Origin: Fibrella forsythiae
Lineage (GTDB): Bacteria; Bacteroidota; Bacteroidia; Cytophagales; Spirosomataceae
Direction of reading: 5' to 3'
DNA: 64,000 nt
Assembly (NCBI RefSeq): GCF_017353175.1
Contig: NZ_JAFMYW010000005.1
Coordinates: forward strand, 186,001 to 250,000
Below are positions 55,757 to 63,702 of this stretch, one piece after another. The notes under the pieces are model-generated. The model saw only the letters and a list, made by a program, of their open reading frames with translations, had not been told where the DNA came from and did no database searches. Each line of letters starts with the position of its first letter. Position 1 is the stretch's first letter. Both the position numbers and the translations under genes were made by a program.

Positions 55757-56215
55757 ATGGCCACTATTCATCGATTTGAAGAATTGAATGCTTGGAAGAA
55801 GGCACGAGAGTTGGCCAAAGCGATTTTGGATGTGACGGGGCAAAAGTCCTTTTCTGCAGATTATGATTTGGTGAGGCAAATAAAACGGGCAAGCGGTTCA
55901 GTAAGGGATAACGTCGCGGAAGGGTTTGGCCGAGGTGGACGAGCTGAGTTTAGCCAGTTTCTAGGAATAGCTAAAGGATCTGCCTGTGAAGTGAAATCTC
56001 AACTATGTCGGGCGCTTGATTCCGGGTACCTCTCAGAAGACAGCTTTCAATCTCTCTATACGTTAGCTGATGAAACTGCGAAAATTATAGATGGTTCCAT
56101 CATATACCTTAACAAAACAGAAGTCAAGGGCCGCCGATATGCACACGAGCCTAAAGCTGTTTACAGGATTCAGCCCAACGAAACTGAAGACTGTAAACAG
56201 CAAACTGTAAACTGA
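55757..56215 (+). CDS. Four-helix-bundle protein of the 23S rRNA intervening-sequence (S23/IVP) family
   Basis: 152 residues. The N-terminal pattern FEELNAWKKARELAKAIL, then LVRQIKRASGSVRDNVAEGF, EFSQFLGIAKGSACEVKSQL and a last helix SFQSLYTLADETAKIIDGSI match the IVP/S23 family (PF05635-like), in which a helical bundle is encoded inside intervening sequences of 23S rRNA genes and in relatives used by diversity-generating retroelements (Avd). Here no rRNA and no reverse transcriptase is present. It is inserted between ilvB and ilvN, 16 bases after a hairpin of heptad units, and its last codons (ETEDCKQQTVN) are written by a five-unit heptad array. The stop lies three bases before the ilvN ATG. 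The biochemical function is unknown; RNA binding is plausible. Confidence 0.85.
   Translation: MATIHRFEELNAWKKARELAKAILDVTGQKSFSADYDLVRQIKRASGSVRDNVAEGFGRGGRAEFSQFLGIAKGSACEVKSQLCRALDSGYLSEDSFQSLYTLADETAKIIDGSIIYLNKTEVKGRRYAHEPKAVYRIQPNETEDCKQQTVN
56181..56215 (+). repeat. Five-unit heptad array at the end of the four-helix-bundle gene
   Basis: 35 bases reading AAACTGA, AGACTGT, AAACAGC, AAACTGT, AAACTGA. The heptads match the right-arm units of hairpin copy 5 (55715-55740), and the array is complementary to its left arm at 55656-55681. It is translated as the protein's last residues and includes the stop codon. A transcript could pair 55656-55681 with 56183-56213, enclosing the whole gene. 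Confidence 0.75.
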
Positions 56216-56218
56216 GAA

Positions 56219-56752
56219 ATGACAACCTATACCATTTGCATTTTCACGGGCAACACCATCGGGTTGTTGAACCGGATCACGATCATCTTTACCCGGCGGC
56301 GGATCAACATTGAGAGCCTGACGGTGTCAGAAACTGAGCGGAAAGGCGTGTCACGCTTCACCATCGTCATTCGGCACGAATCGCGCGATGAGGTAGAGAA
56401 GATCGTGCGGCAAATCCGGAAGATCGTGGAGGTGCTGGCCGTGTTTGGCTATCTCAACGACGAGATCGTGTTCAACGAAATTGCGCTCTTCAAAATATCC
56501 ACCCCGTTGGGAAGTAAACCGCTCGATGTAGAAACAATCAACAAACTGCACAAAGCCTGGGTCGTATATTGGGGCCTCGATTACGTCGTGATCGAAAAAA
56601 CAGGTAACGAAACAGAGATTTTTGCCTTTTTCGAATACCTGCGACAGTATGAAATTCTGGAATTTGTCCGTTCCGGTCGGGTGGCTGTTGGCAAAACCGA
56701 GAAAGGTTTGGTCGAGTACCTGCCCGAAGCCGAGTGGGCATATTATTTGTAA
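56219..56752 (+). CDS. ilvN: Acetolactate synthase small (regulatory) subunit
   Basis: 177 residues. It binds the large subunit and confers feedback control by valine. An N-terminal ACT domain (about 1-80, ICIFTGNTIGLLNRITIIFT; RRRINIESLTVSETERKGVS) and a C-terminal domain typical of the longer small subunit (TPLGSKPLDVETINKLHKAW, EIFAFFEYLRQYEILEFVRS). The ATG is three bases after the four-helix-bundle stop. It is followed nine bases later by a membrane-protein gene. Confidence 0.93.
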   Translation: MTTYTICIFTGNTIGLLNRITIIFTRRRINIESLTVSETERKGVSRFTIVIRHESRDEVEKIVRQIRKIVEVLAVFGYLNDEIVFNEIALFKISTPLGSKPLDVETINKLHKAWVVYWGLDYVVIEKTGNETEIFAFFEYLRQYEILEFVRSGRVAVGKTEKGLVEYLPEAEWAYYL

Positions 56753-56761
56753 GTAACCATT

Positions 56762-57940
56762 ATGATTGACCCTCTGCCGGCCGTTTCGTCATCAGCAACT
56801 TCCACCGTCGCTCGGTACCTATTGCGGGTCCATGAGGTGATTGAACGTTGGTTGCAGGGCGATAACTGGCTGTGGAAAGTAGTGTTGGCAGGCCTGCTCA
56901 GTCCGCTTTTTTTCTTCCCGACGCACAGTGGATTGTGGAACCTGCCAACCGAATACTGGGCGGCTTTCCAGACGAAATTCTACTTCTGGGATACCATCGA
57001 GGATCAGATCATTCATCCGTTGCGGCCAATCATCTGCTACGATGAAAACCCCGGATGCCACGAAGACAAGATGGTGTTCCGGCTGTTTTTGCCTGCCCTG
57101 TATGCCCTTGTGCGTAGCCGTGAAGCTGTGTATGCCGTGCAACTGCTTTGCTGGCCCGTCTTTTTGTATCTGCTGGCTCGCGAAACGTACCGGTTAACGA
57201 ACAGTAAGTCTGTAGCTCTGTACCTGGCCTTGTCGATAATGGGTATTTATGTTGGAGGGGCGTTTCCCTTCGATTTTGTTACCTGCGGCGATGCTTTTGC
57301 CTATTTTCTGCTACTGGTAGCCGCTGTTACCCGCAACCGGCTGGTGCTCATTATCAGTTTGTTTCTGGTGTACTGGGTTGACGAGCGGGCGTTGATCAAC
57401 TCGGTGTATGTGCTGGTTTACCGCTGCCTGGTGGTGGCGCACGACCAACCGTTATTCGGCCCGAAGAACGTTCGTACCATCGCAACAGTGGTGTTTACCT
57501 GGGTTTTGTATCTGGGCATTCGATTCTGGCTGAAAAGCCTGTATAACGTGACTGATGCCACCGCCGGCCTGGGTGTCTCATTCCTGTTAACTGTGCCGGT
57601 ATGGATCAGTGTACTGAAAATTGGCCGCTCTTACGAAATGCTGTGGGTGCTGGTAGGCGTAGGGTTATGGGGGCTCTGGCAGCAACGCCAGACACTATTG
57701 CTAACAGGTACGCTGGCAGCGCTGGCTTTGTCAACGGTCATATCCATCATGGTGGCCGATACCAGTCGTAGCCTTGGCTACGGGTTGCTTTTGTTTCTAA
57801 TCGTATTGCCTTCGGCGCTGGGTACGTTGCGTCTGCCTCGTCTAAAAGACCTGATGCTCGTCACAGCCCTTGTCTGTATCTTGTTTCAAACGCGATTTCT
57901 GTTGATTTATAGACCCGAAATCATGTACCTGTTTGAATAA
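56762..57940 (+). CDS. Polytopic membrane protein in the ilv operon (GDxFAYFLLL/DERA family, copy 1)
   Basis: 392 residues, about nine to ten hydrophobic segments (KVVLAGLLSPLFFFPTHSGL, YLALSIMGIYVGGAFPFDFV, FLVYWVDERALINSVYVLVY and so on). No family I know. Conserved with the gene at 60419: a short N-terminal cytosolic helix ending W.W(K/R)V, then MVFRLFLPAL/MQFRLLLPAL in the second hydrophobic block, GDAFAYFLLLVAA, and YWVDERA (W-x-DERA) before a later helix. The intramembrane Asp, Arg and Glu residues suggest transport or an enzyme with a lipid-linked substrate (inference). It sits nine bases after ilvN and 46 bases before ilvC. Confidence 0.75.
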   Translation: MIDPLPAVSSSATSTVARYLLRVHEVIERWLQGDNWLWKVVLAGLLSPLFFFPTHSGLWNLPTEYWAAFQTKFYFWDTIEDQIIHPLRPIICYDENPGCHEDKMVFRLFLPALYALVRSREAVYAVQLLCWPVFLYLLARETYRLTNSKSVALYLALSIMGIYVGGAFPFDFVTCGDAFAYFLLLVAAVTRNRLVLIISLFLVYWVDERALINSVYVLVYRCLVVAHDQPLFGPKNVRTIATVVFTWVLYLGIRFWLKSLYNVTDATAGLGVSFLLTVPVWISVLKIGRSYEMLWVLVGVGLWGLWQQRQTLLLTGTLAALALSTVISIMVADTSRSLGYGLLLFLIVLPSALGTLRLPRLKDLMLVTALVCILFQTRFLLIYRPEIMYLFE

Positions 57941-57986
57941 ACTGTTCGATCACCCATCTTATCAAATTCAATAATCAAGTAAATCA

Positions 57987-59030
57987 ATGGCACAAATTAA
58001 CTTTGGCGGAACCGTCGAGAACGTTGTTACCCGCGAAGAATTTCCTCTTGAGACCGCCCTCGAAACGCTCAAAAACGAAACAATCGCCGTTATCGGCTAC
58101 GGTGTTCAAGGCCCTGGCCAGTCGCTGAATATGCGCGAGAATGGCTTCAACGTGATTGTAGGTCAGCGTAAAGGCAAAACATACGACAAAGCAGTAGCCG
58201 ATGGCTGGGTTCCCGGCGAAACGCTGTTCGAAATTGAAGAAGCCCTCGAAAAAGGAACGATCATCTGCTTCCTGCTATCAGACGCCGCGCAGATCGAGCT
58301 GTGGCCTACGGTAAAAGCGGCCCTGAAACCCGGCAAATCACTGTATTTCTCGCACGGTTTCGGCGTGACCTACAAAGAGAAAACCGGCATCGTTCCACCG
58401 GCCGACGTTGATGTATTCCTGGTGGCTCCGAAAGGCTCAGGTACGTCGCTGCGTCGGTTGTTCGTTGAAGGCAAAGGCCTGAACTCGAGCTTCGCCGTAT
58501 ATCAGGATGCCAGCGGAAACGCCCGTAACAAATGTATCGCCATGGGTATCGGCGTAGGGTCGGGTTACCTATTCGAAACGGATTTCTACAAAGAAGTAAC
58601 ATCTGACTTAACCGGCGAGCGGGGTACGTTGATGGGTGCCATTCAGGGTATTTTCGCGGCTCAGTATGAAGTGCTGCGCGCCAACGGCCATAGTCCGTCA
58701 GAAGCCTTCAACGAAACGGTGGAAGAACTGACGCAGTCGCTGATGCCACTCGTAGCCGAAAACGGCATGGACTGGATGTACGCCAACTGCTCGACAACCG
58801 CCCAACGCGGCGCCCTCGACTGGTGGAAGCCTTTCCGCGATGCCACGAAACCTGTTTTTGAGCAACTGTATAACTCGGTGAAAACCCAGGAGCAGGCCGA
58901 AATCAGCATTACCCGTAACTCACAGCCCGACTACCGCGAGAAACTCGAAGTCGAACTGGCCGAGCTGCGCGACTCTGAAATGTGGCAGGCCGGTGCCGCC
59001 GTACGTAACCTGCGCCCGGAACGGAGCTAA
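57987..59030 (+). CDS. ilvC: Ketol-acid reductoisomerase (class I)
   Basis: 347 residues, the usual class I length. It isomerises and reduces acetolactate and acetohydroxybutyrate with NADPH and Mg2+. The Rossmann motif is IAVIGYGVQGPGQSLNMREN, then GQRKGKTYDKAVADGWVPGE (the cofactor-specificity loop), FSHGFGVTYKE, KGSGTSLRRLFVEGKG, and the C-terminal KARI domain (GERGTLMGAIQGIFAAQYEV, EETVEELTQSLMP-like). The gene ends the first ilv transcript: a strong terminator follows at 59062. Confidence 0.97.
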   Translation: MAQINFGGTVENVVTREEFPLETALETLKNETIAVIGYGVQGPGQSLNMRENGFNVIVGQRKGKTYDKAVADGWVPGETLFEIEEALEKGTIICFLLSDAAQIELWPTVKAALKPGKSLYFSHGFGVTYKEKTGIVPPADVDVFLVAPKGSGTSLRRLFVEGKGLNSSFAVYQDASGNARNKCIAMGIGVGSGYLFETDFYKEVTSDLTGERGTLMGAIQGIFAAQYEVLRANGHSPSEAFNETVEELTQSLMPLVAENGMDWMYANCSTTAQRGALDWWKPFRDATKPVFEQLYNSVKTQEQAEISITRNSQPDYREKLEVELAELRDSEMWQAGAAVRNLRPERS

Positions 59031-59061
59031 TCAGTACAGTAACAGACTAAGTAAAGTTGGG

Positions 59062-59098
59062 TGCCCTTACCTTTAACGAATTGTTTTAGGTAAGGGCA
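59062..59098 (+). terminator. Rho-independent terminator after ilvC
   Basis: Perfect 11-bp stem TGCCCTTACCT (59062-59072) with AGGTAAGGGCA (59088-59098), followed by TTGTTTATTTTA. It separates the ilvC transcript from ilvA. Confidence 0.9.
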
Positions 59099-59153
59099 TT
59101 GTTTATTTTACACTACGTATCCATGTTGCTCCTGCGGGCTACTTTCATCAACT

Positions 59154-60422
59154 ATGATCGACTCTGAAAAAACAGTTCAACTGCCTGATCTTGACAATAT
59201 CTATTTAGCTGCCGAACGGTTGCGGGGTGTTGCCTCTCATACGCCGCTACAAGAGAACCTGAATTTGTCAGAACGCTACGGCGCTACAATTTTCCTGAAG
59301 CGGGAGGATTTACAGGTGGTGCGGTCATACAAGATTCGGGGGGCGTATAACAAAATGGCCAGTTTGTCGGCCGATGAACTGGCAAAGGGCGTTGTCTGTG
59401 CCAGCGCGGGCAACCACGCGCAGGGCCTGGCCTATGCCTGCCGGAAAATGGCGGTGAAAGGCACCATTTTCATGCCCACAACAACGCCGAATCAGAAGGT
59501 AAAGCAGGTGAAACTGTTTGGCAAAGAGTTCGTCAACGTAGTACTCATCGGTGATACCTACGACGACGCTTTCCACGCTGCTACCGAGTATGTACAAACC
59601 CACGACAGCACGTTCGTTCACCCCTTCGACGATGTGCTGGTGATGGAAGGGCAGGGCACCGTTGGCCTTGAAATCTTCAAAGACTCAAACTTTAAGATCG
59701 ACTATCTGCTCATGGCCATTGGCGGAGGTGGGCTGGCTTCGGGCGTATCGACGGTGTTTAAGCAGCTTAGTCCGAAGACAAAACTTATTGGGGTTGAGCC
59801 ACTTGGGTCACCATCAATGAAAGTAGCCATTGAAGAAGGACACGTTGTTACACTCGATAAAATCGATAAGTTTGTGGATGGTGCCGCTGTGAAACGGGTG
59901 GGCGATACCACATTCGAGATCTGCCGCCGTAATCTCGACCGGGTCATTCTGGTGCCGGAAGGGAAGGTGTGTACGACTATACTGGAACTCTATAACGAAG
60001 AAGCCATCGTGGCTGAACCCGCCGGTGCTCTGAGTATTGCCGCGCTGGACCTGATTAAAGACGAGATCAGGGGCAAGAATGTGGTGTGCCTGGTTGGTGG
60101 CGGCAACAACGACATCACACGCACTGAAGAAATCAAAGAGCGGTCGTTGTTGTATGAAGGATTGAAACATTACTTCATCATCCGTTTTCCACAACGTGCC
60201 GGAGCCTTCCGTGATTTTCTGGAACTGGCTCTTGGCCCTACAGACGATATTACGCTGTTCGATTACGCCAAGAAAACCAATCGTGAGCGGGGCTCTGCTC
60301 TGGTTGGTATTGAACTTAAAAGTAAAGCTGATTTTGATCCATTACTCGAACGGATGAAAGCCGCAAAAATTCAGTTTGAGTACATCAACGACAAGCCTAC
60401 CTTGTTCGAGTTCCTGATATGA
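59154..60422 (+). CDS. ilvA: Threonine dehydratase, ACT-like regulated
   Basis: 422 residues. It deaminates threonine to 2-oxobutanoate, the isoleucine precursor. The PLP Lys60 is in VRSYKIRGAYNKM. Then ASAGNHAQGLAYACRKMAVK, the GGGGLASG-type loop (AIGGGGLASGVSTVFKQLSP) and EPLGSPSMK. The C-terminal 85 residues (HYFIIRFPQRAGAFRDFLEL, RERGSALVGIELKSK) are one ACT-like regulatory domain, as in the biosynthetic short form. The last codons overlap the next start by four bases (ATGA). The gene is transcribed after the ilvC terminator, so probably under its own promoter. Confidence 0.94.
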   Translation: MIDSEKTVQLPDLDNIYLAAERLRGVASHTPLQENLNLSERYGATIFLKREDLQVVRSYKIRGAYNKMASLSADELAKGVVCASAGNHAQGLAYACRKMAVKGTIFMPTTTPNQKVKQVKLFGKEFVNVVLIGDTYDDAFHAATEYVQTHDSTFVHPFDDVLVMEGQGTVGLEIFKDSNFKIDYLLMAIGGGGLASGVSTVFKQLSPKTKLIGVEPLGSPSMKVAIEEGHVVTLDKIDKFVDGAAVKRVGDTTFEICRRNLDRVILVPEGKVCTTILELYNEEAIVAEPAGALSIAALDLIKDEIRGKNVVCLVGGGNNDITRTEEIKERSLLYEGLKHYFIIRFPQRAGAFRDFLELALGPTDDITLFDYAKKTNRERGSALVGIELKSKADFDPLLERMKAAKIQFEYINDKPTLFEFLI

Positions 60423-61648
60423 AAATAGTCCATCCACCACCCCATAAAGAATCGCCGCCGCTCAATGAATTGTTGCCTCAAAGTCCATTCGCAGCGCTGG
60501 TAACACGCCTGGACGGAAAGGTCGATAAACTGCTCTCCGTAGACCATTGGCAGTGGCGGGTGGTGTGGATCAGCCTGCTGTCTTCTGTGGTACATATGGT
60601 ACTGACTAACCCGAGTTGCCTCTGGTTTTATCAGCATTTCTTTGCCGTGGTGCTGGCCGGTCAGGAATTCGATACGTACAACGTCGTGAAGATGCAGGCA
60701 TCAACGTTCTTTACGGATCTGGGACTTTCGCATTTCACCAATGCGGCCTACGCCTCAGAAAGTCATAATGCCAAAATGCAGTTTCGGCTGCTGTTGCCTG
60801 CCCTGACAGCGCTGCTTGGCATTTCCAGGGTCAGCCTCACATTCTGGTCACTACAGTTGCTGTTGAGTGGGGTTTTTGTCATTATTGCTACCCGGCTCGC
60901 GTTCCGGATGACCGGCGATCGGGTGAGCAGCTTTCTGTTCGTGCTCGTTCTGTCGCTATTATATCCGCTCAGATCGGCCTGGCTGGATATCACGGCCTAC
61001 GGCGATTTTTTTGCTTATTTTCTCTTATTGATTGCCCTGTACACACGCCGGCCATTGGTGCTTTTTCTGTCACTACAGGCCGCTTTCTGGGCCGACGAAC
61101 GGGCCGTTATGGGTAGCTGCTTTGTTTTTCTCTGGCACGTGATGGCAACGCTGGCAGCACAAAAAACCTACCGGATCACCACCGCCCAGATAATTATTAC
61201 GGCCAGCTGCGTTTGCTATATTTCGGTAAAATACTGGCTCAGAATGCATTTCAATATCCCGTCAACGGAGATGCGCTATATCGGCGAGTTTAAGACAACG
61301 TATATCGAAAACAGTAAGATCATTGGCTTTAAAATATGGAGCGGTTTTCAGGGTGCCTGGCTGCTGATCATCCTTTCATTTTCGCTGTTATTGCATGGCC
61401 GCCGTTACATTGATTGTGCGCTTTTGTTCGGTTTTTTGCTGCTGACTGTTAACCTGAGCTTTATCGTTGTTGACGTAAACAGGGCCATTTCGTATAATTA
61501 TTTAGTCCTGTTCTGTGCGTTGGCTACGTTGGTCAAACTAACCACTACCACAGAGTTGCGTCGTGTGCTGGGTGTTGTTCTGGCAAGTCTGCTAATCTGC
61601 CCATTACCCAACCGTTTGCGCATTGTAATGGGTATACCGTTGATGTGA
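60419..61648 (+). CDS. Polytopic membrane protein in the ilv block (GDxFAYFLLL/DERA family, copy 2)
   Basis: 409 residues. A divergent paralog of the gene at 56762: shared WQWRVVWISLLSS near the start, MQFRLLLPALTALLGISRVS, the ITAYGDFFAYFLLLIALYTR block, and ALQAAFWADERAVMGSCFVF-like segments (WADERA). The rest differs a lot. Start codon fixed by the ATGA overlap with ilvA, so the two are translationally coupled. About nine to ten membrane helices. Function unknown. Confidence 0.75.
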   Translation: MKIVHPPPHKESPPLNELLPQSPFAALVTRLDGKVDKLLSVDHWQWRVVWISLLSSVVHMVLTNPSCLWFYQHFFAVVLAGQEFDTYNVVKMQASTFFTDLGLSHFTNAAYASESHNAKMQFRLLLPALTALLGISRVSLTFWSLQLLLSGVFVIIATRLAFRMTGDRVSSFLFVLVLSLLYPLRSAWLDITAYGDFFAYFLLLIALYTRRPLVLFLSLQAAFWADERAVMGSCFVFLWHVMATLAAQKTYRITTAQIIITASCVCYISVKYWLRMHFNIPSTEMRYIGEFKTTYIENSKIIGFKIWSGFQGAWLLIILSFSLLLHGRRYIDCALLFGFLLLTVNLSFIVVDVNRAISYNYLVLFCALATLVKLTTTTELRRVLGVVLASLLICPLPNRLRIVMGIPLM

Positions 61649-61667
61649 GTTACCAGAAAAATTAGGT

Positions 61668-62693
61668 ATGCTTCGCGTTCCATCGTCCATACAGCCCCAT
61701 CAATTTCAGTCGCTGACCATTCAGCGGCCAGATCCGGTTGGGGGGAACGAGTCGCGTTCCGATGGGTCGGAGATGACATTTGTGGCCTACAGGAGCGACG
61801 TATATCCTGAACGAAACGAGATTTTCTTCGAGGAACATGCGGTGGTAGTGGTGCTGGAAGGCGAGAAGAAATTCAGCTCGCCCACGCAGGAGCTACACGT
61901 CAGGAAAGGTGATATCCTGTTCTTTCAACGGGGGTGCTACTCCATGAACGAATCCATCGATGTGAATTACCGGAGCCTGGTATTTTTCGTGAATGAGCGG
62001 CTGCTTAAAGAGTTTGTCAGCCAGCATATTACTTTGTTTCAACGTACCCCGGCGGTCCGCCGGGGCGGTGGACTCGCCCAAACTGGTGTTGAGCTTCTGC
62101 CTGAAGCGGCGATTCTGTCATTTGCTTCTTCAGGTACGTCTGTGCCAGGTACGTTCACTAACTTCATTCAGTCGCTGTTACCCTATTTCGGGTCACACAC
62201 GCCCTACCTGAATGAACTGCTCCGGCTGAAATTCCAGGAGTTGCTCCTGCACCTGTTTGAGCTCGACACAACGGGTCAGCTTCGTATCATTCTCTGGCAC
62301 CTGTACCAAGGTCAGAAAACCGATCTCGATTACCTGATGAGCACGTACCTGTTGAAACCCCTGTCGATGGCTGAACTGGCCCGGATCTCAGGCCGTAGCC
62401 TTTCTGCGTTTAAACGTGATTTTGAAGAACACTTCCACACCTCGCCCGGCCACTGGATTCGCCGCAAACGCCTTGAGCATGCCCATTTTCTGTTGCGCAA
62501 CACCGACAAGAACGTCTCGGAAGTGAGCATGGAAATCGGCTACGAAAGCGTATCCCACTTTATCAAAGCCTATAAGCTGCAGTATGGCTTTACACCAAAG
62601 CGGGCCTTTACTGTTTGTGTAGGGAGAGATTTCAACGGTCTTTCAAATACGGTGCCGGAGCAAACGCTCGAAGGAGCGGGAGAAGCTGATTAA
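61668..62693 (+). CDS. AraC-family transcriptional regulator
   Basis: 341 residues. N-terminal cupin-like effector domain (HAVVVVLEGEKKFSSPTQEL, then VRKGDILFFQRGCYSMNESI), similar to ExsA-type regulators, and a C-terminal double helix-turn-helix (LSMAELARISGRSLSAFKRD; VSEVSMEIGYESVSHFIKAY, ending KLQYGFTPKRA). It follows the second membrane gene by 19 bases on the same strand, so it may be in the ilvA operon and control it, or be controlled with it. Two GGTACGT words lie in its middle. Ligand unknown. Confidence 0.9.
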   Translation: MLRVPSSIQPHQFQSLTIQRPDPVGGNESRSDGSEMTFVAYRSDVYPERNEIFFEEHAVVVVLEGEKKFSSPTQELHVRKGDILFFQRGCYSMNESIDVNYRSLVFFVNERLLKEFVSQHITLFQRTPAVRRGGGLAQTGVELLPEAAILSFASSGTSVPGTFTNFIQSLLPYFGSHTPYLNELLRLKFQELLLHLFELDTTGQLRIILWHLYQGQKTDLDYLMSTYLLKPLSMAELARISGRSLSAFKRDFEEHFHTSPGHWIRRKRLEHAHFLLRNTDKNVSEVSMEIGYESVSHFIKAYKLQYGFTPKRAFTVCVGRDFNGLSNTVPEQTLEGAGEAD

Positions 62694-62774
62694 CGAATTC
62701 CGGAGAATGGAATGCCCGTAAAGATCTGTTAACGGAAATATTGGTTACTTTCAGGAAAAACTATATAGACTGTT

Positions 62775-63314
62775 ATGAAGTCAATTCTGTTTGCTGCCAT
62801 CTGCCTTCTTGGAGTGTCGTTTCACGTTCAGGCGCAAAGCGCCCCGAAACGAGACCGGATTAAATACCTTTTTGTACTTATGAAGCAGGACTCCTTGGTG
62901 TTGAAGCAAATGGATGCTACGATAAACATGGCCAGAAGTGTCACGAAAATGGGAACAGGGATGGCAAAGCAGATGGTCGCCGCAGATAGTGTTCGCATAC
63001 CAGTCGATTCTGCTATGCTGAAAAGGCATGATGTGTTTATGCAAAAGATGATCAAGGTGGCGAAAGAAAATACCCTAAAGCTTATTAATGAAGATATGGT
63101 CGATATTTATGACCAGTACTTCACAGTTCAGGAAATTGAGGCGTTTTGCGCGTTTTATCAAACGCCGGCTGGCCGCAAACTGATCGATACGACGCCTGCC
63201 ATTTCAAAAGATATTATGATGCGTTCAATGACTAAGTACCAACCCGAGATTATGAAGTTGTTTAAAGAATATATGGACGAGTCGAAGCGAGAGATCGAGC
63301 AGAAATATAAATGA
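62775..63314 (+). CDS. Exported DUF2059 protein
   Basis: 179 residues with a signal peptide (MKSILFAAICLLGVSFHVQA). The C-terminal block YDQYFTVQEIEAFCAFYQTP, then AGRKLIDTTPAISKDIMMR is the DUF2059 signature. All-helical periplasmic protein of unknown function. Single gene, separated from the AraC gene by 80 bases. Confidence 0.85.
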   Translation: MKSILFAAICLLGVSFHVQAQSAPKRDRIKYLFVLMKQDSLVLKQMDATINMARSVTKMGTGMAKQMVAADSVRIPVDSAMLKRHDVFMQKMIKVAKENTLKLINEDMVDIYDQYFTVQEIEAFCAFYQTPAGRKLIDTTPAISKDIMMRSMTKYQPEIMKLFKEYMDESKREIEQKYK

Positions 63315-63342
63315 GAACACGATAGGCAACCATTATAGACGT

Positions 63343-63702
63343 TCAGTTCAACGACAAAATAGATTTACCTAAACCATTGATGGCCAGTGGTTCTAACTGG
63401 GGCCAGATTTCTTTACGGGCTACATAGACCGTTACCAACGGTACTGTGCGAGTGTCATCTTTAGGGTGCGGAATTTGCCGTACTGCAGGTGGGGATACTA
63501 CTACATAGTGGCCTGAGTAGGCGGGGTCATAGAGCGAAGTTACCCTAAATTCTGCGCCATACCGGTAGTCGCCACCAAGGGCAGATTCCCTGTTAGCCCA
63601 GATATCGGGCTTTATATGAATAGCTTCTTTAGGGTCGAGGCTAGTGTAGCATACAAAGCGCAGAAGCACCTCTGGCTTGAGTATGCGTGCATTATTGTCC
63701 AT
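63343..63702 (-). CDS. Hypothetical protein
   Basis: 119 residues, no signal or membrane segment. I do not recognise it. The middle is beta-like (GAEFRVTSLYDPAYSGHYVV) and proline-rich towards the end of the body (VSPPAVRQIPHPKDDTRTVP). Convergent with the DUF2059 gene, with a gap of about 28 bases. Codon use is normal. Confidence 0.6.
   Translation of the reverse strand: MDNNARILKPEVLLRFVCYTSLDPKEAIHIKPDIWANRESALGGDYRYGAEFRVTSLYDPAYSGHYVVVSPPAVRQIPHPKDDTRTVPLVTVYVARKEIWPQLEPLAINGLGKSILSLN

Noticed and set aside
55757-56215. The four-helix-bundle gene as an accessory (Avd) gene of a diversity-generating retroelement
   Set aside because: No reverse transcriptase, template repeat or variable repeat is present in the window.
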